NCBI RefSeq assembly: GCF_001421745.1
Contig: NZ_LMKW01000008.1
Coordinates: 559,027 to 623,026, forward strand
DNA length: 64,000 nucleotides
Source: Sphingomonas sp. Leaf230
GTDB lineage: Bacteria; Pseudomonadota; Alphaproteobacteria; Sphingomonadales; Sphingomonadaceae
Reading direction: 5' to 3'
Position numbers and translations under genes: made by a program. The notes under the pieces were generated by a model, which was given only the letters and a program-made list of their open reading frames with translations, searched no databases and was not told the DNA's origin. Below, in pieces: positions 17,275-26,837 of this stretch (its first letter is position 1; every line of letters begins with the position of its first letter).

Positions 17275-18807
17275 GTGAACCGTTACTCAGCCCTTACCTG
17301 CTTCGTCCTCGGAGCGCTCGCCGCGACCGGGTTCGCTCCGCTCGATCTCTGGCCGCTGACGCTCGTTGCGTTCGCGCTGTGGATGAAGATCGTCCACGAC
17401 GCACCGACCCTGCGCAGCGCACTGTGGCGCGGGTGGGTGTTCGGGGTCGGGCACTTCACTGTGAACAACAACTGGTTCCAGCATGCGTTCGACTTCCAGG
17501 ATGCGATGCCGCCGGTGCTAGGGTACTTCGCGGCGGTCGGTCTCGCGCTATATCTGGCAGTGTTTCCGATGCTGGCAGGCGGGCTCGCGTGGCGGATCGC
17601 CCGACGGCCCGGCGCCCCCGACGCGACGTTCGTGTTCGTCTTCGCCGCCGCCTGGATCGCGACCGAGTGGCTGCGCGCGACGCTGTTCACCGGCTATGCC
17701 TGGGATCCGCTGAGCGTCGTCTGGCTCCCCGCGATCGGTGTCGCGCGGCTGTCCGCCTGGATCGGCACCTATGCGCTGTCGGGTGTGACGATCCTTGCCG
17801 CGGGCGCATTGCTGATGCTCGCGGTGCGCCGCTGGACGCTGCCAGCCGTCGCCCTTCCAGCGCTCGGTCTCGCAGCACTGTCCGCGCTCTGGACGAATGC
17901 GCCGCCGCCCGCTGCCGGCACGCCTCTGGTCCGCGTGGTCCAACCCGACATCGGCCAGGAAGATCGCAGCGAGACCGACGGCGAACGTGTTCTCACAGCG
18001 CTCGAAAAGCTTAGCGGCCAAGGCGGCGCCACCCCGCGTCTCGTCGTCTGGCCCGAGGGCGTCGTTCGCGATTACGTCGAGGATGGCTACCCGTTCTACG
18101 CCTATGGCTGGTCGAGCCCGCTCTACCTCCGCCGCCGCATGGCGCGGTTGCTGGGCCCCCAAGACATCCTGCTGATCGGCGGCACTGCGCTTGAGTTCAA
18201 CGCCAGGGATCAGATCTCGGGCGCGGCGAACTCGGTATTCGCGCTCGACGCGCAAGCGCGGTTGCGCGGCCGCTACGACAAGGCGCACCTTGTGCCATAC
18301 GGCGAATATCTGCCGATGCCGTGGCTGCTCAAGCCGCTCGGCCTAGCGCGGCTCGTGCCCGGCGACATCGACTTCACGTCGGGCAAGGGCCCTGCGAACC
18401 TGACGCTGCCGGGCTTCGGTTCGATCGGCATGCAGATCTGCTACGAGATCATCTTTTCGGGTGAGGTCGTGGATCGCGCACACCGCCCCCGCATCCTGTT
18501 CAATCCGTCGAACGATGCGTGGTTCGGCAAATGGGGCCCGCCGCAGCATCTCGCTCAGGCCCGGATGCGCGCGATCGAGGAAGGGCTGCCAATCCTCCGC
18601 GCGACGCCGACCGGTATTTCCGCGATCATCGCTGCCGATGGTCGCCTCGTCGCGGCCGTCCCGCACGAGACCGCCGGTGCCATTGAACAACCGATGCCGT
18701 CCGCGCTGCCCCCAACGCTGTTCTCGCGCGTCGGCAACGCGATGGCGGCGATCGTCGCCGCGCTGATGCTCGCAAGCGCGGTTGCCCTGCGCCGTCGCCA
18801 GCGCTAG
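17275..18807 (+). CDS. lnt: Apolipoprotein N-acyltransferase
   Basis: Inner-membrane enzyme that adds the third acyl chain to lipoproteins. The 510 residues start with GTG and show several N-terminal membrane helices followed by a nitrilase-type catalytic domain. The catalytic trio is visible: Glu261 (VVWPEGVV), Lys336 (YDKAHLVPYGEYLP) and Cys389 (GMQICYEIIF), close to E. coli numbering. A final helix (AAIVAALMLASAVAL) anchors the C-terminus. Complete catalytic set, so very likely active. metK follows after a palindromic operator candidate. Confidence 0.96.
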   Translation: MNRYSALTCFVLGALAATGFAPLDLWPLTLVAFALWMKIVHDAPTLRSALWRGWVFGVGHFTVNNNWFQHAFDFQDAMPPVLGYFAAVGLALYLAVFPMLAGGLAWRIARRPGAPDATFVFVFAAAWIATEWLRATLFTGYAWDPLSVVWLPAIGVARLSAWIGTYALSGVTILAAGALLMLAVRRWTLPAVALPALGLAALSALWTNAPPPAAGTPLVRVVQPDIGQEDRSETDGERVLTALEKLSGQGGATPRLVVWPEGVVRDYVEDGYPFYAYGWSSPLYLRRRMARLLGPQDILLIGGTALEFNARDQISGAANSVFALDAQARLRGRYDKAHLVPYGEYLPMPWLLKPLGLARLVPGDIDFTSGKGPANLTLPGFGSIGMQICYEIIFSGEVVDRAHRPRILFNPSNDAWFGKWGPPQHLAQARMRAIEEGLPILRATPTGISAIIAADGRLVAAVPHETAGAIEQPMPSALPPTLFSRVGNAMAAIVAALMLASAVALRRRQR

Positions 18808-18809
18808 GG

Positions 18810-18834
18810 TCATATAAAGCTTTCCTTATATGAC
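18810..18834. promoter_or_regulatory. Candidate operator upstream of metK
   Basis: TCATATAA at 18811-18818 and its exact complement TTATATGA at 18827-18834 flank AGCTTTCC. The AT-rich palindrome stands out in a GC-rich gap and lies 32 bases before the metK ATG. ArsR-type SahR regulators are known to control SAM-recycling genes in proteobacteria from such palindromes; assignment to SahR is inference. Confidence 0.55.
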
Positions 18835-18865
18835 GCTCGCTCCAGAGCATGGCAAAGAGGCCCGC

Positions 18866-20107
18866 ATGCGCAAGTCTTTCCTCTTCACTTCCGAATCGGT
18901 CTCCGAAGGCCATCCCGACAAGGTCGCCGACCAGATCAGCGACACGATCGTCGACCTGTTCCTCGCCAAGGACCCCGAGGCACGCATCGCCTGCGAGACG
19001 CTGACCACCACGCAGCTCGTTGTCCTCGCCGGCGAAATCCGCTGCAAGGGCGTCTACGAATATGGTCGCGCCGAGTGGAAGGACACGGACTTCTGGGCGC
19101 CCGGTGCCAAGGCCGAAATCGAGGCGGCTGTCCGCAACACCGTCAAGGAAATCGGCTACGCGCAGTCGGGCTTCCACTGGGAGACGTTCCGCTTCGAGAA
19201 CAACCTCCACGGCCAGTCCGCGCACATCGCGATGGGCGTCGATGAGAGCGGCAACAAGGACGAGGGCGCCGGCGACCAGGGCATCATGTTCGGTTACGCG
19301 ACCGACGAGACCCCCGGCCTGATGCCCGCTACGCTGTATTACAGCCACAAGATCCTCGCGAAGATGGCCGAAGATCGCCACTCGGGCGCCGCGCCGTTCC
19401 TCGAGCCCGACGCGAAGAGCCAGGTCACGCTGTCGTACGAGAACGAAGTGCCGGTCGGCGCGACCGCGCTGGTGGTCTCGACTCAGCATGCCCCGGGCTA
19501 TTGCGAGAAGGGCGACAACGCCGATCCCGCCAAGTACGCGGTGCTGCGCGACTATGTCATGGGCGTGTTCAAGGACGTGCTGCCCGACGGCTTCATCACC
19601 GACGAGACCGCGATCTACATCAACCCGACCGGCCAGTTCGAGATCGGTGGCCCCGATGGCGACGCTGGTGTGACCGGGCGCAAGATCATCGTCGACACCT
19701 ACGGTGGCGCGGCACCTCATGGTGGTGGTGCGTTCTCGGGCAAGGATCCGACGAAGGTCGATCGTTCGGCAGCCTATGTCGCGCGGTATCTGGCGAAGAA
19801 CGTCGTTGCTGCGGGGCTTGCGCGTCGCTGCACGATCCAGCTGAGCTATGCGATCGGGATTGCCGAGCCGCTGTCGGTGTATGTCGACACGCATGGCACG
19901 GGCACCGTTGAGGAGGCCAAGCTCGAGGCGGTCCTGCCGAAGCTCGTTCGCCTGACGCCGAAGGGCATTCGCGAGCACCTCAAGCTGAACGCGCCGATCT
20001 ACAAGAAGACGGCGGCGTACGGGCATTTCGGTCGTGAGCCCGAGGGTGACACGTTTACGTGGGAGAAGACCGATCTGGTCGACGCGCTGAAGGCTGCCGT
20101 CGCCTGA
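18866..20107 (+). CDS. metK: S-adenosylmethionine synthase
   Basis: Makes SAM from methionine and ATP. Motifs: [18 protein letters not shown] at the start, [12 protein letters not shown] (ATP-binding), and [19 protein letters not shown]. The 413 residues are somewhat longer than E. coli MetK, as is common in alphaproteobacteria. I chose the ATG at 18866 ([12 protein letters not shown]) because it matches family starts; an upstream in-frame ATG at 18830 overlaps the palindromic operator. A strong hairpin terminator follows the stop. Confidence 0.97.
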   Translation: MRKSFLFTSESVSEGHPDKVADQISDTIVDLFLAKDPEARIACETLTTTQLVVLAGEIRCKGVYEYGRAEWKDTDFWAPGAKAEIEAAVRNTVKEIGYAQSGFHWETFRFENNLHGQSAHIAMGVDESGNKDEGAGDQGIMFGYATDETPGLMPATLYYSHKILAKMAEDRHSGAAPFLEPDAKSQVTLSYENEVPVGATALVVSTQHAPGYCEKGDNADPAKYAVLRDYVMGVFKDVLPDGFITDETAIYINPTGQFEIGGPDGDAGVTGRKIIVDTYGGAAPHGGGAFSGKDPTKVDRSAAYVARYLAKNVVAAGLARRCTIQLSYAIGIAEPLSVYVDTHGTGTVEEAKLEAVLPKLVRLTPKGIREHLKLNAPIYKKTAAYGHFGREPEGDTFTWEKTDLVDALKAAVA

Positions 20108-20130
20108 TAGCGACGCCTCTTGAGGTTGCG

Positions 20131-20171
20131 AAAAAGCCTCCCGCGGACCAGTCCGCGAGAGGCTTTTTTAT
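20131..20171 (+). terminator. Rho-independent terminator of metK
   Basis: AAAAAGCCTC...CGCGGACCAGTCCGCG...GAGGCTTTTTTATT forms a GC-rich stem with an A-run before and a T-run after it. It starts 24 bases after the metK stop. Confidence 0.88.
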
Positions 20172-20185
20172 TGTGAGCTGAACTC

Positions 20186-20340
20186 CAGTCCCTCTCCCCG
20201 CCGGGGAGAGGGACTGGGAGGAGCCGCTTGGCGACGGAAGGGTGAGGGGCTTTGGAGGAGAGGGTCCGAGCCCCACTCCCCCTCACCTTCCCACCCGGCT
20301 TCGCCGTGCGGGCCCCTCCCTCTCCCCGAGGGGAGAGGGT
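20186..20340. repeat. Palindromic repeat with CTCTCCCC arms (type C variant)
   Basis: CCCTCTCCCCGCCGGGGAGA at the left is itself a hairpin; at the right CCCTCCCTCTCCCCGAGGGG forms another, and the halves can pair. With the metK terminator it fills the 301 bases between metK and the AI-2E-type permease; no gene is visible there. Confidence 0.75.
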
Positions 20341-20408
20341 TAAAAAGGACAACGAGCGTTCCGCTTGCCAAGCTGTCCTTCGATACGCCGCTTTGACAGG
20401 CTCAGCAG

Positions 20409-21485
20409 CTACTCAGGACGAGCGGGGGAAATTTGGGCATGCCGCTGCTCGGTCAGGATCTGCCACGCCGTCAGGAACAGCGCCGCAACCAATGGGCCGA
20501 CGACGATGCCGCTGAGCCCCACGACCTCGATCCCACCCAACGTCGTCACCAGCACGATGTAATCCGGAATCCCCGTGTCACGCCCGACCAGGATAGGCCG
20601 GAGGATATTGTCGGCCAAGCCAATCACCACGACGCCCGAGACGATCACGACCACGCCCTGCCAGATCGCACCAGTCGCCAGCAGGTACACCGCGACCGGT
20701 ACCCACACGATCGCGGGCCCGAGCGCGGGCAGCAGCGACGTCAGCGCCATCAACAAGCCCCAGAGCAGGGCGGCGGGCACGCCGACGATCCAGAAGGTCA
20801 GGCCCCCGAGCGCACCCTGGACGAGCCCGACGATCACCGATCCCTTGATCGTCGCACGCACTACCGCGACGAACTTGTCGACCAGTTTCACCGCAACCGA
20901 ATGCTCGAACGGCAACGCGCGGCGGATCGCAGGTCCGACCTTGTCGCCGTCGCGGAGGAGGAAGAACGTCACGTACAGGCCGACGCCGAACGACAGCAGG
21001 AACGCGGCCGCGTTGCGGCCGATCGACAGTGCCTGCCCCGCGATCGAGCGGACGCTGTTGCCGAGGATGTTGGACACCCGCGACTGCGCCTGTTCGAAGC
21101 TGTTGAGCCCGGCCTTGTCCAGCGCACCCTGGATCCGGTTCGGCATCGCGTCGTGGATCTGCTGGAAATACGCGCCAAAGTTGATCTGGCCGCTCTGCAG
21201 CTTGGCGTAGACCGAGGCGGACTGGTCGATCATCAGGCTGCCGATGAACAAGGCCGGCACGATCACCGCGACGAAGATGATAAGCAGCGTCAGTGCCGCC
21301 GCCAAGTTGCGGCGGTCGGGCCAGCGCTTGAGCAGCCACTGGTACAGCGACTGGAACAGGATCGCTGCCAGCGCACTCCACAGCAACGCTGCCGCGAACG
21401 ACGATACGACCACGCACAACGCGATCGTGATCGCCACCAGGAAGGTGATGAAACCCCCCGTTTCCAGTCGACGCCTGTCGATCAT
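20409..21485 (-). CDS. AI-2E-family transporter (PerM/YdiK-like)
   Basis: 358-residue permease with about eight hydrophobic segments. The N-terminal double span reads FLVAITIALCVVVSSFAAALL, and the family end reads VLVTTLGGIEVVGLSGIVVGPLVAALFL. Members include TqsA, implicated in autoinducer-2 export, but most are uncharacterised and some act as sodium/proton antiporters, so AI-2 transport must not be assumed. Convergent with metK. No quorum-sensing gene lies near. Confidence 0.85.
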   Translation of the reverse strand: MIDRRRLETGGFITFLVAITIALCVVVSSFAAALLWSALAAILFQSLYQWLLKRWPDRRNLAAALTLLIIFVAVIVPALFIGSLMIDQSASVYAKLQSGQINFGAYFQQIHDAMPNRIQGALDKAGLNSFEQAQSRVSNILGNSVRSIAGQALSIGRNAAAFLLSFGVGLYVTFFLLRDGDKVGPAIRRALPFEHSVAVKLVDKFVAVVRATIKGSVIVGLVQGALGGLTFWIVGVPAALLWGLLMALTSLLPALGPAIVWVPVAVYLLATGAIWQGVVVIVSGVVVIGLADNILRPILVGRDTGIPDYIVLVTTLGGIEVVGLSGIVVGPLVAALFLTAWQILTEQRHAQISPARPE

Positions 21486-21604
21486 TGCCGTGTCCCCTGT
21501 CGTCGTATTGGCCGGTCGAGCCGGTTCGTTTCAGAACGTCAAAACCGCCCCCCGGTGCGTACCGGAAGGCGGTCAGACGCCGGCGCTGGTGTGCGCCTAC
21601 AAAA

Positions 21605-21889
21605 TCAACGGAGCTTTTCGCTGCCGTTGACCAGTGCATCCTTCTGCGCCTGCGGCATCGCCTGCGCGTTCACGTCTGCGTCGTCGATCGCGTCCGACTG
21701 GCGGTCGCCGTCCTTGCGGACTGCCTTGGCCTGCTCTTCAAGATTGTCGGCGGTCGCTTCGAGTGCATCGGCGCGGTTGTCCGCGGCCTTCTCGACCTGG
21801 CTGCCGAGCTTGTCATCGCCCTTGCCGCCGCATGCTGCGAGCGAGACGGCCATGGCGGCGAGCGTGACGGCGATGGAAAGCTTCTTCAT
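21605..21889 (-). CDS. Small putative lipoprotein
   Basis: 94 residues starting MKKLSIAVTLAAMAVSLAAC, a signal peptide with a lipobox LAAC, so Cys20 should be lipid-modified. The mature part is highly charged and helical (LGSQVEKAADNRADALEATA and on), similar in style to Lpp-like or coiled-coil outer-membrane lipoproteins, but not one I can name. The gene stands alone on the minus strand. Confidence 0.75.
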   Translation of the reverse strand: MKKLSIAVTLAAMAVSLAACGGKGDDKLGSQVEKAADNRADALEATADNLEEQAKAVRKDGDRQSDAIDDADVNAQAMPQAQKDALVNGSEKLR

Positions 21890-22031
21890 GGGGATAGTCC
21901 GTTCTGGTTACGATGCGGAAGCAACCGTCACGCGGGCGTAACGGTTCCGCTATCCCCTTGCCCGTCCTCACAAATATCGATTTCGCCGCAATCTGTGGTC
22001 AACGGGTAACACTCGGGTTGCGTCGAACCGC

Positions 22032-22661
22032 TCAGGCCTTGGCATGCTCGATCAGCAGGGGCGCCTTGCTGGCCACCGCCGTCTCGACCACGGGCGCGAC
22101 CCGGTCGAAAACCGCGCTGACGAGCGCTTCGGCGATCCAGCCGACCGCTGCACCGACGACGAGATCGGAGAGGTAATGCTTCCCGTTCACCGGTTGCGCC
22201 GCCGCGACGGCGCCAGAGATCAACGCCGCCGGACCACCGGCGCCCGTGATGTCGCGCGAAGCGGCACGTGCGACCGCTACCGCGCCGGCAGTATGGCCCG
22301 ACGGGAACGAGGTCTGGTCGTGATCGTCGCTCTTGCCCGGTTCGAACCGCGCCTTGCCGCCCTCGATCGCCTTTTCGGGGCGGGTGCGGTCGACCGACGC
22401 CTTGATCGCCGACTTGACGAAGGTCGCCGCCGCGTGCGCCGCCAGCATCCGCACGCCGCCACGGATCACGTCCGGCCTGCGCGCGATCAGGCCGATCACG
22501 ACCGTGCCGATCGAGGTCGCCACCAGCTGCGGCTGGTCGCCGATCTCGGCGAGGAACCCGGTCGCCTTGACCAGCGGCTGGTCGCGGTGCTCGGCGGCCT
22601 TGTGCGTCGCCTTGCGGTCCGCCTTCTCGACGGCCTTTGCGGCGTCCTTGGTCTTGCCCAT
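22032..22661 (-). CDS. PAP2-family phosphatase
   Basis: 209-residue member of the PAP2/vanadium haloperoxidase family, which removes phosphate from lipids or other phosphomonoesters. Motif 1 is KASVDRTRP, motif 2 FPSGHTAG and motif 3 GKHYLSDLVVG. The usual SR pair before the last histidine is not evident, so activity may differ. A long charged N-terminus precedes two or three membrane segments. The start overlaps the stop of the upstream transporter gene, suggesting co-translation. Confidence 0.82.
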   Translation of the reverse strand: MGKTKDAAKAVEKADRKATHKAAEHRDQPLVKATGFLAEIGDQPQLVATSIGTVVIGLIARRPDVIRGGVRMLAAHAAATFVKSAIKASVDRTRPEKAIEGGKARFEPGKSDDHDQTSFPSGHTAGAVAVARAASRDITGAGGPAALISGAVAAAQPVNGKHYLSDLVVGAAVGWIAEALVSAVFDRVAPVVETAVASKAPLLIEHAKA

Positions 22662-23485
22662 CAGTTTTCGCCCTGTCCGTCCATTTCACCGCGCACCTGT
22701 GCATGCGCGAGCAAGGCGAACAACCCCGCACCGCCCAGCAAGTTGCCGAGGATCGCCGGTACCATCAGGCCGCCGAGCGCTTCGACCACGCCGACCTTAC
22801 CCGAAAACACCAGCAGCCACGCCTCCACCGATCCGACGATCGAATGGCTGAACGCAGCGATCGCGACGACATAGGTGATCGCGACGATTACGAGGAACGA
22901 CTGTTCGCGCGCATTCGGCAGCGACCAGGCGAGGATCGCGATCATGAACCCGGCCGGGACCGCGTTGACGAACGTCGCACCCGGCGAGAGTTCGGTGATC
23001 GCCATCGAAACCTCGATCATCGCCGTACGAAGCTCGCTGCCGCCGAGCAGGCCCGCGGCGATCATCCCGCCGGCCAGCGCCGTCCCGATGAGGTTGGCGC
23101 CCAACACGACGCTCCAGAGCCGCAAGGTGCGCCGCAATGCCCAGCCCGACGGCTTAGTCACCAGCGGCAGCATCGCGGTGATCGTGCTCTCGGTGAACAA
23201 CTGCATCCGCCCGAGGATCACGACCAGGAACCCGATCGGATAGCCGAGCGAGACGATGATCGTCCGCCACGGCGTATCGGGCAGCGCGTGGTGCAGCGCG
23301 CCTTCCGCGATCAGCGAACTGGCGATCGCCATGCCCGCGGCGAGCCCGGAGAAGAACAGCGACGACACCGGACGATCGAGTTCTTCCTCGCCCTCCTCGC
23401 GAACCGCCTTGTGCAGGTCCTGCGCATCGGCGGCCTTAAGATCCTCGACGTCTTCGCCGGGCGGATTGGAAGCGTTGTCGACCAT
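22661..23485 (-). CDS. Formate/nitrite transporter family protein (YfdC-like)
   Basis: 274-residue FNT-family channel with about six membrane helices. A charged N-terminus (about 45 residues) precedes SLFFSGLAAGMAIASSLIAE. Later helices include VSLGYPIGFLVVILGRMQLFTE and GAGLFALLAHAQV. The segment order and length resemble YfdC, whose substrate is unknown, more than FocA. Translationally coupled to the PAP2 phosphatase by a one-base stop/start overlap, so the two may work together in the envelope. Confidence 0.87.
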   Translation of the reverse strand: MVDNASNPPGEDVEDLKAADAQDLHKAVREEGEEELDRPVSSLFFSGLAAGMAIASSLIAEGALHHALPDTPWRTIIVSLGYPIGFLVVILGRMQLFTESTITAMLPLVTKPSGWALRRTLRLWSVVLGANLIGTALAGGMIAAGLLGGSELRTAMIEVSMAITELSPGATFVNAVPAGFMIAILAWSLPNAREQSFLVIVAITYVVAIAAFSHSIVGSVEAWLLVFSGKVGVVEALGGLMVPAILGNLLGGAGLFALLAHAQVRGEMDGQGEN

Positions 23486-23550
23486 TACGAGACTGCAACG
23501 GTCCGCGTCGCGCTTTGCTCCGGCGCAATCGCCCGCTAGAGCGCGCGGCG

Positions 23551-24231
23551 ATGAACGATCCTTCTGTTATCCGCCGCCTCTATGGCCGTCGCCAGGGCCA
23601 CAAGCTGCGTCTCGGCCAAGCCGCGCTCGTCGAGGAAACGCTCGCCGACCTGTCGGTGCCCGAGGAAGGCCCGATCGATGCGATGACGTTGTTCGGCGAC
23701 CACCGCCCCCTCCACGTCGAGATCGGCTTCGGTGCAGGCGAGCATCTGGCGGGACAGGCCGCGATGAACCCTGACGTCGGCTTCATCGGCTGCGAGCCGT
23801 TCCTCAACGGCGTGGTCGGTGCGCTTGCGCACATCCGCGACGGCGAGCTGACCAACGTCCGGCTGCACATGGGCGATGCGCTGGAGGTGATCGAACGCCT
23901 GCCCGACGCAAGCCTGGACCGGCTATACCTGCTGCATCCCGATCCCTGGCGGAAGGCACGCCACGCCAAGCGCCGCATGGTCAACCACGGCCCGCTCGAC
24001 ACGATCGCCGCCAAGCTCAAGCCCGGCGCGGAATTCCGGCTTGGCACCGACGATCCGACCTATTGTCGCTGGTCGATGATGATCATGAACGCGCGTCGCG
24101 ATTTCGAATGGCAGGCGAAGACGCCCCACGATTTCCTGACCCGTCCCGACGACTGGCCCGAGACGCGGTACGAACGCAAGGCCCGGCGGCAGGGCCACGA
24201 GGTCTGGTACTACCGCTACCTGCGGGTCTGA
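23551..24231 (+). CDS. trmB: tRNA (guanine-N7-)-methyltransferase
   Basis: Methylates G46 in the variable loop of tRNAs using SAM. Motifs: VEIGFGAGEHLAGQ (SAM loop), IGCEPFLNGVVGAL, LYLLHPDPWRKARHAKRRMV (the family signature with DPW) and FRLGTDDPTYCRW. The 226 residues end VWYYRYLRV. The ATG at 23551 gives the normal start. It is convergent with the efflux operon 22 bases downstream. Confidence 0.95.
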   Translation: MNDPSVIRRLYGRRQGHKLRLGQAALVEETLADLSVPEEGPIDAMTLFGDHRPLHVEIGFGAGEHLAGQAAMNPDVGFIGCEPFLNGVVGALAHIRDGELTNVRLHMGDALEVIERLPDASLDRLYLLHPDPWRKARHAKRRMVNHGPLDTIAAKLKPGAEFRLGTDDPTYCRWSMMIMNARRDFEWQAKTPHDFLTRPDDWPETRYERKARRQGHEVWYYRYLRV

Positions 24232-24253
24232 CCCGGCGGCGGCGGTTCGGCAG

Positions 24254-25663
24254 TCAGGTCGCGATACCGCCGCCGATCGCGCGGACGGTGTCGACCGCGA
24301 TCTGTAGCCGCGTGCTCTGCACTTCGAGCAACAGGCGTTGCGCGTCGAGCGCCGCGGTCTGCGCCGTCACCACGTCGAGATAATCGGATGCGCCGTCGCG
24401 GTAGCGGATGAGCGCAAGATCGCGCGTGCGCTCGGCGGCGCGGGTTGCGGCCAGCTGGTCGCGTTCCTGGGCCACCAGGGCACGCGAGCGGGCGAGGTCG
24501 TCCTCGACTTCGCGGAAGGCGGTGAGAACGGTCGAGCGGTAGGATGCGGCCGCCTCGTCATATTGCGCGCGGCTAATGCGCACGCGGGCACGCCGTGCAC
24601 CGCCGTCGAAGATCGCGAGTGCGGCGGATAGCGGCCCCAATGCCCAGAAGCTGTTCGAGGCGCGGAGGATGTTGCCGTTGCCCGCCTCGAACCCGCCCGA
24701 CCCGCCGAGCGTGAGCGACGGGTATTGGGCTGCGCGTGCCACGCCGATCTGGGCGTTGGCGGCAGCGATCCGGCGCTCGGCCGCGACGATGTCGGGGCGG
24801 CGTTGCAACAGCGTCGACGGCACGCCGACGGGGATCGCCGGCGGACGCTGCAATGTGTCCGCTACGGGAATTGCGAAGGTCGAGGGGGTCTCGCCAACCA
24901 GAGCGGCGATCGAATGCTCGAACGCCGCGCGTGCGCCGGCGACCGCCGACAGTTCCGCGCGCGCGCTCGACAGCAACGCGGCCGAGCGGCTGACGTCGAT
25001 TCCCGAGGCTATGCCGCCGGTATGACGCGTGTCGGTCAGGTCGTAGGCGCGCTGGAACGCCGCGACGGTCTGGCGCAGCAACACCGTACGCGCATCGAGA
25101 CCGCGCATCTGGAAATAGGAATCCGCGAGCGACGCCTGGAGCCCGAGACGGACCGCGACCACATCCTGCGCGCTGGCCTGCGCCGAGGCGGCATCGGCGC
25201 GGACCGAATTGCGGACGCGGCCGAACAGGTCGATCTCGTACGCCAGCGACGCGCCGACCGAGAGATTGTTGTACGTCGCGGCGTTACCCGGCGAGAGCGG
25301 TCGGCCGGCGGATACGCGCGAACGGCCGCCGTCGGCCCCTACCGATATCGACGGCAGTAGCGCGGCACGGGACTCGCCGAGCAGACCGCGCGCCTGGTCG
25401 TAGCGTGCCACGGCGGCGGCGAGATCGGGATTGCCCGCATCGATCCGCGCTTCGAGTGCGGTCAGCGTCGGATCGTCGAACGCGGTCCACCACGCGGCGG
25501 GGAGCGATGTGTCGGTAGCGGCTCGCTGCCAGGGCCCCTGCCCTTGCGGTCTGAGTTCCTTGTACGCCGCCGCGGCGGGGCTCGGCGGGATGCTGTACGG
25601 CGGCGCGAGCGAGCACCCGGCCAGGCTTGCCGCCGCCGCCATACCCAGCCTAGCGCTTCGCAC
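24254..25663 (-). CDS. RND efflux outer-membrane factor (NodT/OprM family)
   Basis: 469-residue TolC-like outer-membrane channel. The signal sequence carries a lipobox-like ASLAGC (Cys near 17), so it is probably a lipoprotein. Two OEP repeats are visible, with LSVGASLAYEIDLFGRVRNS in the first and TLGGSGGFEAGNGN and DDLARSRALVAQERDQLAA in the second. It overlaps the adaptor gene by 14 bases, showing a single operon. It is the last gene, an order inverted compared with many RND operons. Confidence 0.92.
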   Translation of the reverse strand: MRSARLGMAAAASLAGCSLAPPYSIPPSPAAAAYKELRPQGQGPWQRAATDTSLPAAWWTAFDDPTLTALEARIDAGNPDLAAAVARYDQARGLLGESRAALLPSISVGADGGRSRVSAGRPLSPGNAATYNNLSVGASLAYEIDLFGRVRNSVRADAASAQASAQDVVAVRLGLQASLADSYFQMRGLDARTVLLRQTVAAFQRAYDLTDTRHTGGIASGIDVSRSAALLSSARAELSAVAGARAAFEHSIAALVGETPSTFAIPVADTLQRPPAIPVGVPSTLLQRRPDIVAAERRIAAANAQIGVARAAQYPSLTLGGSGGFEAGNGNILRASNSFWALGPLSAALAIFDGGARRARVRISRAQYDEAAASYRSTVLTAFREVEDDLARSRALVAQERDQLAATRAAERTRDLALIRYRDGASDYLDVVTAQTAALDAQRLLLEVQSTRLQIAVDTVRAIGGGIAT

Positions 25664-26837
25664 GGGCGGGTCCTGTCGAAGGCGCGATACGGACCGGGTC
25701 GCCGGTCTGGAGCGAGTCCGGCGGGCTGTCGATCACGCGGTCGCCGGCGGTGAGGCCTGCGCTGATCGCGACGCTGTCGCCATCGTCGCGGCCGATCGTG
25801 ATCGTCTTGAGATGCGCCTTGCCGTCGCTGCCGACGACCGCGACCTGCGTGCCCTTCGCGCCGATCACCAGCGCGCTCGACGGCAGCCGTACGCCGGTGC
25901 CGCCCGCACCGACCGGGAACTTGACCTGCGCATAGGCGCCCGGTTTCAGCGCACGATCAGTGTTCGCCGCCTGCAACTCGACCAGCACGGTGCCCGACTG
26001 CGGGTCGACCGCGTCGGCGCTGCGGGTCAGCGTCACGTCGAAGGCGCGTCCCGGATATTCGGGCACGGTCAGCGTCGCGTGCATCCCCTGCCGGGTCTGC
26101 CCCGAATAGGCCTGTGGCACGCGGACATAGATGCGCATTCGGTTCACGTCGGCGATCGTGAACAGCGGGGTGGACGCGGCCGTCCCTGCGGTCACCAGTG
26201 CGCCGACCTGAGTCGAGCGGCTCGTGACGACGCCCGAGAACGGCGCGGTCAGGCGGGTAAAGCCCTGCAACGCGCCGAGCCGGCGGACGTTGGCCGACGC
26301 GGCGCTGGCGATCGCGGACTTGGCGGCGAGGTCGCCGATCTTCTCGTCGGTCTCCTGCTTCGACACCGCATCCTTGGCGAGCAGATCGCGCCAGCGGGTG
26401 GCGGTCGATGCAGCGAGCGACTGGTTGGCGCGGGCGGTCTGGAGATCGGCCTGTGCGGCGGCGACCTGCTGGTCGACCTCGGGCGCGTCGAGGATCGCCA
26501 GCGTCTGACCGGCGCGGACCGGATCGCCGATGTCGACGAACCATTTGCGGATATAGCCCGTGGTCCGCGCGTAGATCGCCGCGCTGTTATATGCCTGGAC
26601 GTTGCCCGGCAGCGTCAGCGCGTCGCTCGCGCCCTCGGCGGTCGGGCGGATCACGGTGACGATCGGGGTCGACTGTGCGGTCGTCCAGGTCGCGAGTTGC
26701 GAGTCCGAGCGGTGCCGCGTGAAGATGCCGAACGCCACCAGCGCCAGCGCGATCACCGCCGCGACGATGCCGACTTTCTTGAGCGACCCGCGCTGCGGTT
26801 CGGTGGCGACGGGATCCGGATGAACGATCTCAGACAT
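25650..26837 (-). CDS. RND efflux periplasmic adaptor (MFP)
   Basis: 395-residue membrane-fusion protein with one N-terminal membrane anchor (about 22-42, GIVAAVIALALVAFGIF). Next come the lipoyl half (IRKWFVDIGDPVRAGQTLAILD), an alpha-hairpin (about 120-185), the second lipoyl half (RLTAPFSGVVTSRSTQVGAL) and a beta-barrel region. It bridges the pump and the outer-membrane channel. Its start overlaps the pump gene by eight bases. Confidence 0.93.
   Translation of the reverse strand: MSEIVHPDPVATEPQRGSLKKVGIVAAVIALALVAFGIFTRHRSDSQLATWTTAQSTPIVTVIRPTAEGASDALTLPGNVQAYNSAAIYARTTGYIRKWFVDIGDPVRAGQTLAILDAPEVDQQVAAAQADLQTARANQSLAASTATRWRDLLAKDAVSKQETDEKIGDLAAKSAIASAASANVRRLGALQGFTRLTAPFSGVVTSRSTQVGALVTAGTAASTPLFTIADVNRMRIYVRVPQAYSGQTRQGMHATLTVPEYPGRAFDVTLTRSADAVDPQSGTVLVELQAANTDRALKPGAYAQVKFPVGAGGTGVRLPSSALVIGAKGTQVAVVGSDGKAHLKTITIGRDDGDSVAISAGLTAGDRVIDSPPDSLQTGDPVRIAPSTGPARAKR

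Noticed and set aside
18810..18865. A SAM riboswitch in front of metK
   Set aside because: The leader is only about 55 bases and shows a simple palindrome; no conserved riboswitch stems or pseudoknot could be seen.
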